From: Hyperoodon ampullatus
Taxonomy: Eukaryota; Chordata; Mammalia; Artiodactyla; Ziphiidae
Direction of reading: 5' to 3'
Assembly: GCA_949752795.1 (NCBI GenBank)
Contig: OX457063.1
Location: forward strand, 70,765,783 to 70,829,782
DNA: 64,000 nucleotides
In this document: piece after piece, positions 23,166 to 35,625 of the stretch
Layout of the letters: every line of letters begins with the position of its first letter
Numbering within the stretch: position 1 is the first letter of the stretch
The notes under the pieces: generated by a model
Databases searched by the model: none
What the model saw: only the letters and a program-made list of their open reading frames with translations
What the model was told of the DNA's origin: nothing
Position numbers and translations under genes: made by a program

Positions 23166-24859
23166 TTTATTCACTTTTTTCCCAGTTTTATCAAAAAATA
23201 AGTGACATACATCACTGCATAAGTTTAAGTTGTACGGCATAATGGTTTGATTTACATATATTGTGAAATGATTACTATAATACATTCATCTAACATCCAC
23301 CTTCTCATACAGGTACAATAAAAAAGAAAAGAAAGATGAAAAGGAAAAAAAACTTCTTATCATGATGAGAAAAATTAGAATTTACTGTCTTAAAACTTCC
23401 CTATATATTACACAGCAGCATTAGCTACAGTCGTCATGTTGTACTTTACATTCTAGTACTCACTTATCTTATAATTGGAAATTTGTATCTTTTGACTTCC
23501 TGCATTTCTCCTTCCCTCACATTCACTTCTGGTAACCACAAGCCTAATCTCTTTTTCTCTGAGTTTTTTATTTTAAGTGAGATCATAACAGTATTAGTCT
23601 TTCTCTGTCAGACTTATCTCACTTAGCATAATGCCCTCAAGATCTACCCGTGTTGTCACAAATGGTAGGATTTCCTCATTTTTAATGGCTGAATAATATT
23701 CCACAAATACTTATACAACAACTTCTTTATCCATTTATCCATTGATGGACACCTAGGCTATTTTGATGTCTTACCTATGTCTTGCCTAAATAATGCTGCT
23801 ATGACCATGGGAGTGCAGATATTTTTTCCAGTTAGTATTTTTGTTTCCTTTGGATATAATCCCAGAAGTGGAATTGCTGGATTATATGGCAGTTCCATTT
23901 TTAATTTTTTGAGGAACTTTCATACTGTTTTCCATAGTGACTCTACCAATTTACAATCCCACCAACAGTGCACAAGTATTCCCTTTCCTCCACATCCATT
24001 CTAGTGTTTGTTATCTCTTGTCTTTTTGATGATGGCCATTTTAACAGATATGAGTTGATATTTCATTGTGGTTTTAATTTGCATTTCCCTAGTGACTAGT
24101 GATGTAGAGCATCTTTTCATGTACCTGTTGTCCTTTTGTATATCTTTTTGGAGAAATGTCTATTCAGGTCCTTTGCCCATTTTTAATTGGGTTATTGTTT
24201 TTATTGCTGTTGAGTTGTATGAGTTCCTTATATATTGTGGGTATTAACCCCTTATCAGATATATGGTTTGCAAATATATTTTTCTATTGCGTAGGCAGTC
24301 TTTCACTTTGTTGATCGTTTCTTTTGCTGTGCAGAAGCTTTCTAGTTGTATGTAGTCCCACTTGTGTATTTTTTATTTTGTTGCTTATGTTTTACATGTC
24401 ATATTGAAAAAATCATTACCAAGACCCATGTCAAGAAGCTTTATTTTTATGTTTTCTTCTATGATTTCATTGTTTTGGGTCTTACATTTAAGTCTTTAAT
24501 CCATTGCAAGCTAATTTTTGTGAGTGGTATAAGATATAAGTCAAGTTTCTTTCTTTTACATGTGAATATCCAATTATCCCAGTACCATTTATTGAGGAGA
24601 CTATCTTTCTCAATTGAGTATTCTTGGCTTGCTTGTGAAATATTAATTGACTGTATATGCTTGGGTTTATTTCCAGGCTCTCAATTCTGTTCTGTTTGTC
24701 TATTTGTCTGTTTTTATGCCAGTACCTGTATGTTTTTAAGACTACTGCTGTATAGTTTAGTGTGAAATCGGGAAGTTTCTCCTCCTTTGTTCTTGTTTCT
24801 TAGGATTTCTTTGTCTCTTGTGATTCCATATAAATTTTAGGAGTGTTTTTTCTACTTCT

Positions 24860-24860
24860 G

Positions 24861-24891
<31 letters not shown>

Positions 24892-24910
24892 AAGAAAAAA
24901 GAAAAGAAAA
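24860..24910. repeat. A-rich simple repeat in L1 ORF2
   Basis: About 28 A residues followed by AAAG/AAAAG units lie within the ORF2 region at a naturally A-rich codon run. A local expansion, not a second retroposon tail. Confidence 0.85.
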
Positions 24911-27299
24911 TGCCATTGGAATCTTAATTGAGATTACATTGACTCTATGGATGACTTTTGTTAATATTGGCATTTAAACAATATTAATTCTTCCAATCCA
25001 TGAACATGGCATACCTTTTCATTCTTCAATTTCTTTCATCAGTGTCTTGTAGCTTTTGGCATAGACATCTTTCATCTCCTTAATTTATTCCTAAGTATTT
25101 TATTGCTTTTGGTGCTATTGTAAATGAGATTTTGTTTATTTCTTTTTCAGGTAACTATTGTTAGTGTATAGAAACACTACTGATTTTTGTATGTTAATTT
25201 TTTTATTCTGCAACATTATGGTATTTATTGATTAGATCTGGAATTCATTGATTGGATATGGCAGTTTTGGCTGAATCTTTAAAATTTTCTGTATATAAAA
25301 TCATATCACCTGCAAAGAGACAATTTTATTTCTTCCTTTCCAATTCTGATAACTTTTATTTATTTTTCTTGCCTGATTGCTCTAGCTAAGACATCCACTA
25401 CTTTGTTGAATAAGAGTGGTGAGAGTGGGCACTTTTGTCTTATTCCTGGTCTTTGAGGAAAAGCTTTCAACCTTTCACCATTAAGTACGATGTTAGCTGT
25501 GAGCTTGTCATATACGACCTTTATTCTGTTGAGATATGTTCGTTCTTTCTATGCCTAATTTGTTGAGAGTTTTTATCATGAATGGATATTGAGTTTTGTC
25601 AAATGCTTTTCTGCATCTATTGAGGTGATCATATGATACTTTCATTCTATTAATGTGATGTTTCATATTGATAATTGTATAGTGACCTTCTTTTTCTCTT
25701 TTTACTATTTTTAGTTTAAAGTCTATTTTGTCTGATATAAGGATAGCTATTCCTGCTTTTTTTGGTTACCATTTGCTTGAAATGTCTTTTCCCATCCTTT
25801 TGGTTTCAGTCTTTGTGTGTCTTTAAGCCTAATATAAGTCTCTTGTAGACAGCATATTGTTGGATCTTGTTTCTTCATCCATTTAAGCCATTCTGTGTCT
25901 TTTGATTACTTTCAGTCATTAACATTCAAAACAATTATTGATAGGTGAAGACTTACTACTGCCCTTTTGTTAAATTTTTCTGTTTTTTTTGTACATCCAT
26001 TGTTCCTTATTTCTTATCTAGCTGTCTCTTTTTGTGTTTTGATGTCTTTTGGTACCAGTATGCTTTGACTCTTTACCATGTTCTGTTGTATAATTACTAC
26101 AGGATTTTTCCATAGTTACCATTAAGCTTACATAAGATATCTTAAACAAATGAAGCCCTATTTTAAACTGAGAAGAACTTAACTTCATTAGAATTCATAA
26201 ACTTTACACTTTTACTTCTCCTTCCCTTCACATTTTAGGTATTGCTGTTACAATTTATATGTTTTTTATGTAGTGCAGCTAATAACAAATTATTTTAATT
26301 ATGGTTATTTTTACTACTTAAATGTTTAAGCTAGAGTTTTGACTTATGTACTGCTTTTACCATATTGCAGAATTTAACCATGACTGTGTATTTACCATTA
26401 CTAATGAGACTTATGCTGCCTTTTTATATTTTTATGATGTTAATTAACATTCTTTTACTTCCACTCAAAGAATTCCCTTTAGCATTTCTTGTAAAGCAAG
26501 TCTGGTGTTAATGAACTCCCTCAGCTTTTGATTGTTTTGGGGATGTCTTTATCTCTCCTTTGTTTCTGAATGACAACTTCACTGGATATAGAACTCTTGG
26601 TTGGCATTTATTTTCTTTCAATATTTTGAATATGTCGTCTGATTTCCTGGCCTGAAAAGTTTTTGTTGAGAAATCTTCCCCTAGTCTTATGGGGTTTCCC
26701 TTGTATGTAACTTCTCTCTTTTCTCCTGCTGCTCTTAAAATTTTTTCTTTGTCTTTGACATTTGCTAATTTAATTATAATGTATCTTGGTATAGCTCTAT
26801 TCAGGTTCTACCTATTTGGAGTATTTATGGATCTGGATGTCCATTTTTCTCCCCAGGTTTGGCAAGTTTTTAGCCATAGTGCTTTACATATACTTGCTGT
26901 CCCTCTCTCTTTCTCTTCTTCTGGAATTCCCATAATGTGATTTGTTTTCCATTGTGTTTCATAATTCCCATAGGCTTTTATCACTCTTTTTTATTCTTTC
27001 TTTTGCTCCTCTGACTGGGTAATTTCTAACGTCCTATCTTTCAGGTCACTGATGCTTTCTTCTGCTTTGTTGAATCTACTTTTGAAACTTTATTGAATTC
27101 TTCAGTGCGGTGACTGTATTTTTCAACTCCATGATTTCTGTTTTTTTTTTTTATGGTTCCTAGTTCATGGTTGAACTCATGCATTGTTTTCCTAATTTTG
27201 TTTATTTGTCTGTTTGTGTTTGCTTGTAGTTCACTAAACCTCCTTAAGAGTATTATCCTGAATTATTTGCCTGACAGTTCATAGATCTCCATTTCTTTA

Positions 27300-28210
27300 G
27301 GGTCAGTTATTGGAGCTTTCTTAGTTTCCTTTGGTGTCATATTTACCTGACTTTTCATGATCCTTGATTTCATATGCTGGTATCTGCACATTTGAGTAAT
27401 GGGGCTCCTCTTCCAGACTTTACAAGTTTGATTTGGCTGAGACAGTTCTTCATCAGTCAGCTCAATTTGGATTTCTGGGTGTGTCTGCTGTAATGTCCTT
27501 GGTCAGGTGGGGCTTGCTATTATGGTCTATTTTGGTGTGAGGCAACTGTTTGAGCTCTGTGGACAGAGAAGGGGAGTTGTGGCATTGGCTGAGAAAGTTA
27601 GATAGGACTGCTGGCTTGGTTCCCTGCCCAAGTGAGGCTCTAGGATGAATTCTGGGGTTGCCTGGAATATCTAGTCAGACGTACTAGATGGTCAGGACTG
27701 GATACTATATTCAGTAGTAGATGGGACTATGAATTAGTTTCCCTGCTCTGGCAGGACAGCAGGCCAGGTCCCAGGGCCTGTACAGCTCATTGTTTGGGGA
27801 CGTGAATCAGGTCCTGAGTGTTCAGTGAATTCCCTGATTAGGTGAGGCCATCAGTTTTACTCTGCAGATGGGAGAAACTACAGGATATTCTCTGTTCAAG
27901 TGTCACTGTATGTAGGGCTGGTGAATGGGCTTTGTAGCTTCCTGTGTGCTCTGTTTAGGTTGCCTAGTCAGGTCCACTGAAAGCTGTATTTAGCAATGAG
28001 TAGGGGTATGGATTAGATTCCCTGCCTGGATGCAGTAAGAGAAGCAGCTCTAGAACCAGTAAAGCACTTTGTTGTCTTAACTCAAGCTGACCTGTACCCC
28101 AAGTTCCTGGCTAAACAGGGCTACTGGCTTTGCTCTGCAAAACTATTGGATCTGCTTTCCTTTCTCTGTTTGAGCACTGCTGGGTCACACTGCTTTCAGG
28201 TGTATTCACC
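27300..28210 (-). promoter_or_regulatory. L1 5' UTR region (relic promoter)
   Basis: GC content is higher than in the ORF2 part. Repeated GGG/CTG-rich blocks and the phrase CATAGATCTCCATTTCTTTAG at the ORF1 side are typical of L1M 5' UTRs in antisense. The 5' terminus, with its YY1-like site, is not visible, so the element is slightly 5'-truncated or eroded. Confidence 0.5.
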
Positions 28211-28234
28211 AGCCCTTCTGGCAAATAAATAAGC

Positions 28235-28780
28235 ACAGATAAAGCAACTTCATTCATTGAATGGGTATTTATAATGGGTATTTATGTTTACTGTGTTTCA
28301 GAGGCATAGTACTTGCTCCTGGGAATACTGTGTGAATCTTAGCTTGCTGGGGAGACAGATGTCAACCAACTATATAGTTACAAATAATTGTAAATACAGT
28401 GAATGAATAGTCCAGGGTGGCATACAACCATGTAACAAAATATAACCTAATATGAGAGATCAGAAGCCTTTTGAGGAAGTTTCATTTGGCCTAAAACTTG
28501 AGTGACTTGAGTTAACCATGCAAAGGTAGTGATACTGTCATACACAAAGGGACTGTGGTGGTGGTAGCCAGGGTCTTTTAAGAAAGTGAAAGAAGTATGG
28601 ATGAACTCTAGGGAGCCCATGGTACAGTAGGAGAGATGTGACCAAGATCTTGAACCCAGAACATGTAGAGCATTTTGCTCCATATTAACAGTTAATATCA
28701 AAAAGCAAAATATATAGAGAGGAAATAATATAAGCAAAGGAAAAGAGAAAAAAGTCAATGATACATATAGTCCTGAGCTA
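28235..28780 (-). mobile_element. L2 relic
   Basis: Antisense L2 order: TTCATTGAATGGGTATTTATAATG, TTTCAGAGGCATAGTACTTGC, GGGGAGACAGATGTCAACC, then CCTTTTGAGGAAGTTTCATTTG and GACCAAGATCTTGAACCCAG. Confidence 0.55.
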
Positions 28781-28851
28781 TAAATGGGTTATTTTGAAAG
28801 ATCAACATTTTCAAAATCTCTTCTCCTACTTCTACTGTAAGGATTTAAATG

Positions 28852-28853
<2 letters not shown>

Positions 28854-28890
<37 letters not shown>

Positions 28891-28908
28891 TGCACAGGCA
28901 CACACACC
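28854..28908. repeat. (CA)n microsatellite
   Basis: A pure CA run to about 28887, followed by an imperfect GCATGCACAGGCACACACACC tail. Confidence 0.92.
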
Positions 28909-29079
28909 CATTGCACACAGAAATAAGATATCTATGAAACAGTTGTCAACAGTTATTTGGTAGTTACTTATATTTAGATGGGTAAATCTTTGAGAAAGTA
29001 AAAAGCTATCTGTCCAACTGAAGTAAAAACAATAGAGAATGGAAAATTGCAAATACATTTATAAATAAGTTAAACTATT

Positions 29080-29355
29080 TATTTAATATCTACTTGGCAT
29101 AGAAGGAGATAAAACAGCTAGTTCTACTTTCAAAAAATCAACTGAGAGCTAAAACTTATATATGTAAAAAGTATCGTAGCAAACACAAGGATGATACATA
29201 ATTTAAAAGGGGAAGAGATGAGTAAGATCTGGGCTTAGTTAAGTATTTAAAGCTCTGCAGGGGATCAGATTTGAATTCGATTTTGAAAAAAGTGTATATT
29301 AATGAATAAGTGGGGAGAATGGGAAAAATGTTAATAACAAAGGCACAAGGTCCAA
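29080..29355 (-). mobile_element. L2-like relic
   Basis: Antisense L2 text: GCATAGAAGGAGATAAAACAGC, AGTTCTACTTTCAAAAAATC, GAATAAGTGGGGAGAATGG and ACAAAGGCACAAGGTCC. Diverged, with uncertain edges. Confidence 0.4.
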
Positions 29356-30204
29356 GTCAAAGAAATAAGAATTAGCTAGATGTGTAAAGTTAACGTAGAT
29401 TGATTTTTATGAAAAGACTAAGTTCAAGAGTATAAAAACCAAGACCTTAGTTGAACGTACCTTGACAAAATATTATAATGAAGTAGATCTTGCACTATGA
29501 ATTACAAAGGGAAAATAATTCAACATCTAGTTAAAATTCTAGAGAAACTGGCTAAAATGCTTTCTAAAGCATAATATTATCATTTATGTATGAGTTGAAA
29601 CTTTGAATTATCTTCAAATATAATATAAATTGATCTCTCTTAAAAATATTGCCTTCAAAGTAATTTTCCTATTTTTGAGAGAAACACCTTTCTTGTTTCA
29701 TGGAATTCCTTCTTAACATCCTAAATTTTTATTTTCAAAAATATTGAGCCTAAGTAACAATTTTTGCTAAAACATGTACAAATACTTCTTCACAAGGCCC
29801 TTTAAAATAGCAAAATACTGCTTTTCTTTTTGTTAAATTGGTTAAAGCTAGTTATTTACTGATGTAATGGATACTTTTGCTATGGATATTACTTTGTATC
29901 AATTTTATATCTCATGTAATGGTAAGGTATTCTAGAATTTCTGTAGAATATTTCATAAGATATCATGTCACATGTAGTAACATTGTTTTTTGTTTAAAAT
30001 ATTGTTAGAGTATCATTAATATACTCCTACACATTTTAATATAAAAACACACCAAGGCTTACCATTTTCTTAAAACTCTGAAGTTAAGTAATGCTTTAGG
30101 TTTTTAAACATCAGAATTACTCTTACATCTATAAAAGTTGTTTATGGATTATCTGTTTTTATAATGCTTCCAACTAATATGCTACTATACATATATTAGA
30201 TGAT
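29356..30204. other. No recognised feature
   Basis: AT-rich sequence preceding SINE copy 6. No gene or nameable repeat. Confidence 0.5.
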
Positions 30205-30469
30205 TAATCCTTGTTGTTTTTTTTGTGTTTTTTTGGTTTTTGGGGGGTTTTTGTGTGTGTGTGTGTGTGGTACACGGGCCTCTCCCTGTTGTGGCCTCTC
30301 TCGTTGCGGAGCACAGGCTCCTGACGCGCAGGCTCAGCGGCCATGGCTCACGTGCCCAGCTGCTCCGTGGCATGTGGGATCTTCCCGGACTGGGGCACGA
30401 ACCCGTGTCCCCTGCATCGGCAGGTGGACTCTCACCCACTGCGCCACCAGGGAAGCCCTAATCCTTGTT
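30205..30469 (-). mobile_element. Cetacean CHR-type SINE (copy 6) with TSD and G/T-rich tail
   Basis: The insert, 30216-30458, has an unusual tail on the plus strand: T runs with single G interruptions, a GGGGGG block and (GT)n at 30251-30268. A perfect 11-bp TSD, TAATCCTTGTT, is at 30205-30215 and 30459-30469. Frames of 78-117 codons on either strand are SINE-derived. Confidence 0.94.
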
Positions 30470-30549
30470 TTGTCAATCAGTTATCATGCATCTATTTGGA
30501 ATCTTCTGTGGAATAATTACTCTGATATATTCTGGGAATATATAAATAA

Positions 30550-31440
30550 ATAAAAAACCTGCACGATCCAAACCTTCAGATTGCTCACAGGCTACTTGCT
30601 GGGATAATGTACAAGGAATATGTTATAAGATTATCAGTGTATAAACAGATTTTGTACAAAATAGAATTTTGGAGAAGATGTGACCAAGTCTGCCTGGTGA
30701 AGTCAGAGAAGACTTCATCAAATAGGTGCAATTGAAATGCTTTAACACATGTATAAGAATTTATGTGAAGGATAACAGAAGAAAAGGCATCTTAGATCAA
30801 ATCTCCCAGTGTAATAACTTGGAGACATTCACCATCAGTCATGTGCCAGGATGATATTGCTGGCTTGGGGATGTCACAGTGGTAGAAGTTGACCACTACT
30901 CCAGGTGCTAGATCAAGATGGGCCTTGGTTCCCCTGCTTAGAGCTATAGTTTGGTGCATTAAAAAAGGATGGAGTGACAAAGAAGAGAGTTAGGATGCTA
31001 ACACACTGGGCTAGGTGGGGGATGATGAATAACATGGTGAAGAACACGAAGAGGCAGTACTAGATGTGAGAGGCTTTTAAGGAGTCAGTTCAGTAGTATT
31101 TAATGAATGACTGGATGTGGAGGAGGGTAAAGGGGAGGGATAGTGAAGGTTGATTCTTGGGTCTGTCTTGGCTGAGTATGTAAAGGGAACCCTGGGACAA
31201 GAGCAGCTATTTTTGGAGGAGATAATGAATTAACTGTTATGTTTAACCTGAGGTAATTGTGGGAGATACAGGGTAAGATATCCAGAGGGTAGATGGATTG
31301 TTAGGTTCAGCTCTGGTATTATCCATTTGGAAGGCATCAAGTGGAAATGGACGGGCTATTAGCTGGGCTTCAGAAGATGAGATGTCTATGGTCAGTACAG
31401 GGGAAAAGGGAAGACATTCTGGGCTGACTGGTGACATGAT
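30550..31440 (-). mobile_element. L2-like relic
   Basis: Antisense L2-type landmarks: AGTCTGCCTGGTGAAGTCAG, GAAGACTTCATCAAATAGGTG, GCAATTGAAATGC, GATTCTTGGGTCTGTCTTGG and GGTAAGATATCCAGAGGGTAG. Ancient, with many substitutions. The 5' limit is unclear. Confidence 0.45.
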
Positions 31441-32618
31441 CTTAGAATAATGGGGAGACAGGCATTACTAAACTGAGTGTGTTTTGGAGTAATGAGTAAT
31501 AAGGATGGATCGTGGACCTACAGGGAGAGGCCAAATTATGCAGAGAAGTAATAGAATGATTGAGTCCTTTTTAATTGGAGAGACTTTTAGAAAAGAGGAA
31601 TGAAATCACATGATGAAAGAGCTGTTTAAGGATAAGTAATCAAGTTGGGGTTGAAGGGGGAGAGCTTATTACAGTCAAATCCATGTGAGTTTTGGTTCCT
31701 GTGGTTAGAAGAGATAGAGGAACATTACAGACATGATACAGGAAACTAAGAAAAATAATGAAATGGAAATTTATATTAAAATGACACAAGATTGATAATT
31801 ATATTAGTGATTTGCTTATACTTAACAAATGTTCTTTGTTGCTATCATGCTTCTTCTTATCTTGCTCCAATTAGCCATTTTTCTAAGAAAACATTATGAC
31901 GCTTGCTTCAGTCATCTCTCCATTTGGTCTTTTCCTTCTGTTCTGCTTGACTCTCACTCATCTTTTCCTCTTTGTTTTTGCTGTCCTGCTGAGTAGGCAG
32001 ACAGCTCTGGAGGCAAGTTGTGTTGCTTCAAGAGTATGGGGAAGAAAAACATGTCCTGCAGTTATGATCTTGCTTTCTTGGCAGGCACAGAGAAGCAGGC
32101 TTTAAATTCTAGTGAAAACAACTCCCTTAGTTTCAAGGCAGCAGTTCTGAGGTTCCTGTGAGTTTAGGGAAATAAAAAAAAAAAAAAAAAAGCAAGAACA
32201 GACAAACAAAAAAGAAACCTATCTGAAAGCAGAGGGACTCCAGATTGCATTTATCTCTTCCTCACTGACACAAAGATCCAATACACTTTGACTGTTAGTG
32301 CATTTTTGCCATTAAGGTCTTTCATTTATTAATTTATTTTTCTGTCTAGTAAATGTGGGGAAAACATTACAGGGCTATTGATGAGACCATGATTGCCATT
32401 TGTAGACACAAATTTCAACATGGGTCTGGAAAAAGTTGAATCTTGGCCATCTCCCTTTAGGTTTAGTGCCTGTGGTGCCACCTTGGAATGACACTGTGCT
32501 ATTTATTCTCATAACTGTTTTATAGATTTTTCCTAATATCTGACAAACTGTTCTTTTAATCTTCCATGAAAGAGTTCTGGACAGGTGAAACCCCATGTGT
32601 TCTCAGAAATTGTCCTTA
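31441..32618. other. No recognised gene
   Basis: Unique-looking sequence. The only simple tract is an A-run at 32168-32190, which has no retroposon body attached that I can identify. Confidence 0.45.
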
Positions 32619-32988
32619 GTAGTTTGGCAGAATTATGTACCCCCCAAATCTAATGTTGAAGTCCCAACCCCCAGTACCTTTAGAATGTACCATATTTGGA
32701 AATAAAGCCTTTAAATAAGTAAAAATGAGGCTGTTAGGGTGGGGCCCTAATCCAATGTGACTGGTATCCTTATAAGAAGAGGAAGTGAAACAAGTGTTGT
32801 GCACACAGAGGAAAGGCCATGTGAAGATATAGCCATCTGCAAACTAAGGAGAGAAGCCTCAGGAGAAACCAAACCTGCCAGCACCTTGATCTTGGACTTC
32901 TAGCCTCTAGAACTGTGAGAAATAAATTTGTTGTTTAAGCCACCAAGTCTATGGTATTTTGTTCTGGCAATCCTAGAAAATGAGTACA
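32619..32988 (+). mobile_element. MLT1A-like solo LTR
   Basis: A well-preserved sense MLT1 LTR. It has AATTATGTACCCCCCAAATC, GTTGAAGTCCCAACCCCCAG, GTGGGGCCCTAATCCAATGTG, CTTATAAGAAGAGGAAGTG, GCACCTTGATCTTGGACTTC and AACTGTGAGAAATAAATTTG. The last contains the LTR polyadenylation signal. No internal sequence adjoins it. Confidence 0.88.
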
Positions 32989-33435
32989 CTGTATTTTCCA
33001 GTTAGTAAGTTTGTATTTTTCCTGAGAGAACTTTAGATAGCCTATAACTTATCTCTGCTTTACTGAAAATATGAGACCTCCTGATGATTTGATGAGGCTT
33101 TCTCTTATCCTAACTTGCTTTTACACTTGTAGTATTATACCAGAGCTAAGTGTTTTCTGTTCTCATTTTCTTGTTAGTGTGATGTGTTTCACTTAGTTGC
33201 GTCTTTCGTTCTTCTAGATATTGTGAGTACATTTGCTAAAGCTGAAATGAGAATCTAGTAAATGAATAAATAATGATTTAGTGACATCTGCAGTGTCTTA
33301 AACTTCTATTGATCTTCAAGAATGGGATTTTCTAGTAGATAATAATACATCAGGGTTTCTATAGATTTTATTAAATATGATGCATTTTCAAAAACCTGTG
33401 TCAGAAAGCATGTTCTCTGATCAACACGAAGACTA
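32989..33435. other. No recognised feature
   Basis: A short AT-rich interval between MLT1 and MER8. Confidence 0.45.
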
Positions 33436-33437
33436 TA

Positions 33438-33642
33438 CAGTTGACCCTAGAACAACGTGAGGGATGGTCTGTGCAGTCAAAACTCTGAGTATAACTTCAC
33501 AGTGGGTCCTCCGTATCCACAGTTCTGCATCTGCAGATTCAACCAACTGCAGGTGGTAGTACTCTAGTATATGTTTAGGGAAAAAAATCCACGTACAAGT
33601 GGACCTGTGCAGTTCAAACCTGTGTTGTTCAAGAGTCAACTA
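33438..33642. mobile_element. MER8 (Tigger-type MITE) with TA target duplication
   Basis: Terminal inverted repeats are CAGTTGACCCTAGAACAAC on the left and GTTGTTCAAGAGTCAACTA on the right, flanked by TA at 33436-33437 and 33643-33644. The interior has CCTCCGTATCCACAGTTCTG and CTGCAGATTCAACCAACTGC, and a CACGTACAAGTGGAC block near the right side. About 205 bp and noncoding. Confidence 0.88.
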
Positions 33643-33647
33643 TATAG

Positions 33648-33895
33648 TGATGTAGTTGAGAGTATATGATCTAGAGTTAGCAGGCTGTGGTTGAAATCTT
33701 GGCTCAGCTTCTTGGAAGGTGGGTAACACTGAGCAAGATAATTAAGTTAAAGTCTCCTTTTTGTCATCCATAGAAGAAGGTTGATAATAATGGTGCCTAA
33801 CACATAGGACTGTGGTTAACACTGATAAGAGAATTAATAAAACAGCACTGGCTCATGATAAATACTCCCTACATCTAAGCTATTATTATTATTTT
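33648..33895 (+). mobile_element. MIR SINE relic
   Basis: Sense MIR: GTATATGATCTAGAGTTAGCAG, GGTTGAAATCTTGGCTCAGC, GTCTCCTTTTTGTCATCC, GGTTGATAATAATGGTGCC and GATAAATACTCCCTAC, in order. It abuts the MER8. Confidence 0.7.
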
Positions 33896-33976
33896 CCTGA
33901 ATCCTATTGCTTGCTGGTCTGAAAAATCATTTTGTATTAATATTCCTATTAGAACCTTATTGTGATATTAATTTAA

Positions 33977-34201
33977 GGCAGGGTTTCTCCCCCTTGGTTC
34001 TGTTGACATTTTGGACTCAATGATTCTTTATTGTGAGGGCTATCCTGTGCATGCAGAATGTTTAGTAGCATCCATGATCTCTATGTATCAGATTCCATTA
34101 GCCAATGCCAATGGCCCCTAGTTATGGCAACTAAAAGCACCTGCTTGACATTGCCAAATGTTCCCTGCTGCACAAAATTATCTCCAGTTGAGAATCACTG
34201 G
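33977..34201. mobile_element. MER20 hAT-Charlie MITE
   Basis: GGGTTTCTCCCCCTTGG, CTGTTGACATTTTGGACTC, GAGGGCTATCCTGTGCATG, GAATGTTTAGTAGCATCC and CATTGCCAAATGTTCCCTGC, then CCAGTTGAGAATCACTGG. This is the MER20 sequence order at nearly full length. Confidence 0.88.
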
Positions 34202-35038
34202 AAAATATTTGATTGACAAATAAAAACCTGATTTGGAAAATATTACATCTATTGCCTGCTGCTTAAGTAAGCTAACCTGATGCTTGATTTATTTTAAGTG
34301 TTACTATTGGGATTTTGTAAGACAGTTTTTCTTTTAAAATACAATTAAACTAGGTCAGCTGAAATGTAACACATAATTTCCTTTATTGTGGCATAAGGTC
34401 AAAATATCTTGGTATGTCTTTTTATTTAAATAATAATGTATAGTAATGAAAAAATATAATTGACTTAAAAATTGATCAGATTCATTGTCATGAAGATCTC
34501 TATTTGGATAAAATAAGTTATACCCACATCTTATCAGAGTAAACTCAAATATTATCAGCAATGGAAGTAACTACTGTCTGATGTTTCTCATGTACTGTAG
34601 AAAAGTTAGACTAAAGTAGTATTGGGTGTAGGAGAGAGAAATTTAAATATTCATCAAAGTGTGCTGCCATATTTCGTGGTCAAAGTGTAGAAAGATGAAG
34701 TATGTGGGGAATTTTAGAAAGTCCCATAGATGTATATTTTGTTAGAGAAATAAAATACATGGTGGTTATATGGATATGAATAATTCCATCCTGCTACATT
34801 ACAGTATTAACGTCATGTTCTTGTGTTTTAAAGAATAGAACCAATAAAACAATAGAAAGTTTTTTTTTTTAAGTCCAATGTATTTGTGTAAATCCCAAAG
34901 TATAATATATCAAATCTTATCTCTGACATTTCTTTGGGATCAGTCAAAATGATTAGCACCTGTCAATTACCACCCATTCCTCCTTTGCTCCTTGGAAGTT
35001 GGGGTGCATCATTACCGATATTCTGGTCCATGGAATAG
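34202..35038. other. No recognised feature
   Basis: AT-rich sequence, no named repeat or credible frame. Confidence 0.5.
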
Positions 35039-35055
35039 TAATATATGTGTGTGTG

Positions 35056-35087
<32 letters not shown>

Positions 35088-35090
35088 TAT
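35039..35090. repeat. Compound TG/TA simple repeat
   Basis: ATATATGTGTGTGTGTATAT followed by TA units with single G and C interruptions. Confidence 0.88.
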
Positions 35091-35409
35091 TTCTTTAATA
35101 CATGTATCATACAGTTTTTGTCATTCTCAGAATTTTAAACTTCTTTTGTTTTCATTTTCTTGGACATTTTCTCTTGGACCAATTGCAGCAAGCCTTTCCA
35201 AAAGAATATACCTCTATCTAAACATATCTTCATTCCTCAGTTATTTTAAATGTTTATTATTCATTTGGGTTTTTTCTCAATGTTATTCTAATTGTGCTAT
35301 CAAAAATTTAGATGCAAAATCTTTTTCAATCCTACTTCCTTTCTCCTTCTTTACGTCTTATAGAGTCAACACTGAAATCAATAATAGAAAGAGAAACAAG
35401 GGATTTTAA

Positions 35410-35625
35410 ATGTAATGGTAATTAACATTTGTATAATTTCCCATACATGACTTTTTAAAAAATTTCATAACAGTACGGTGATGCAGATGTAATTGCTTGT
35501 GGTGGGAAAACTTGAGCCTGTGGGTTGAACAGGGCTTGGTAGGTGGAGCAGTAAGAGGCAGAATTGGTATTTGATCCTCGTTTCTCCAACTCCATAGCTG
35601 GTGCTCTTTTGTTACACCACAGTGT
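35410..35625 (-). mobile_element. MIR SINE relic
   Basis: Antisense MIR: TAATTAACATTTGTATAATTTC, GGCAGAATTGGTATTTGATCC, CTCCAACTCCATAGCTGG and TTGTTACACCACAGTG. The 5' tRNA-like end is at the right. Confidence 0.6.

Larger units (their letters stand above)
23166..28210 (-). mobile_element. Long L1 with 5' UTR, ORF1 and ORF2, internally deleted and dead
   Basis: Read on the minus strand it runs 5' UTR (about 28210-27300), ORF1 region (about 27300-26050), ORF2 endonuclease start (about 26040-25690), ORF2 reverse transcriptase and C-terminal part (about 25680-23600), then 3' UTR (to 23166). Near 25740-25780 the complement encodes QANGNQKK and, one frame away, AGIAILIS, the L1 endonuclease N-terminal motif broken by a frameshift. 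At 25302-25316 the reverse transcriptase FADDM motif reads F-A-G-D-M, so the first catalytic Asp is lost. Between about 25680 and 25690 the sequence jumps from the reverse transcriptase to the endonuclease start, an internal deletion of probably over 1 kb. No intact frame remains. It belongs to an old L1M-type lineage. Confidence 0.85.

Noticed and set aside
24346..24765. 139-codon frame with hydrophobic runs
   Set aside because: It is the antisense of L1 ORF2; T-rich antisense LINE sequence mimics membrane proteins.
32168..32190. A-run as a possible processed pseudogene tail
   Set aside because: The sequence to the left shows no gene-like reading frame and no TSD could be placed.
34999..35409. 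136-codon frame rich in hydrophobic residues
   Set aside because: It starts in a TG/TA repeat and the T-rich sequence makes spurious Phe/Leu/Ile-rich peptides; no membrane-protein pattern beyond that.
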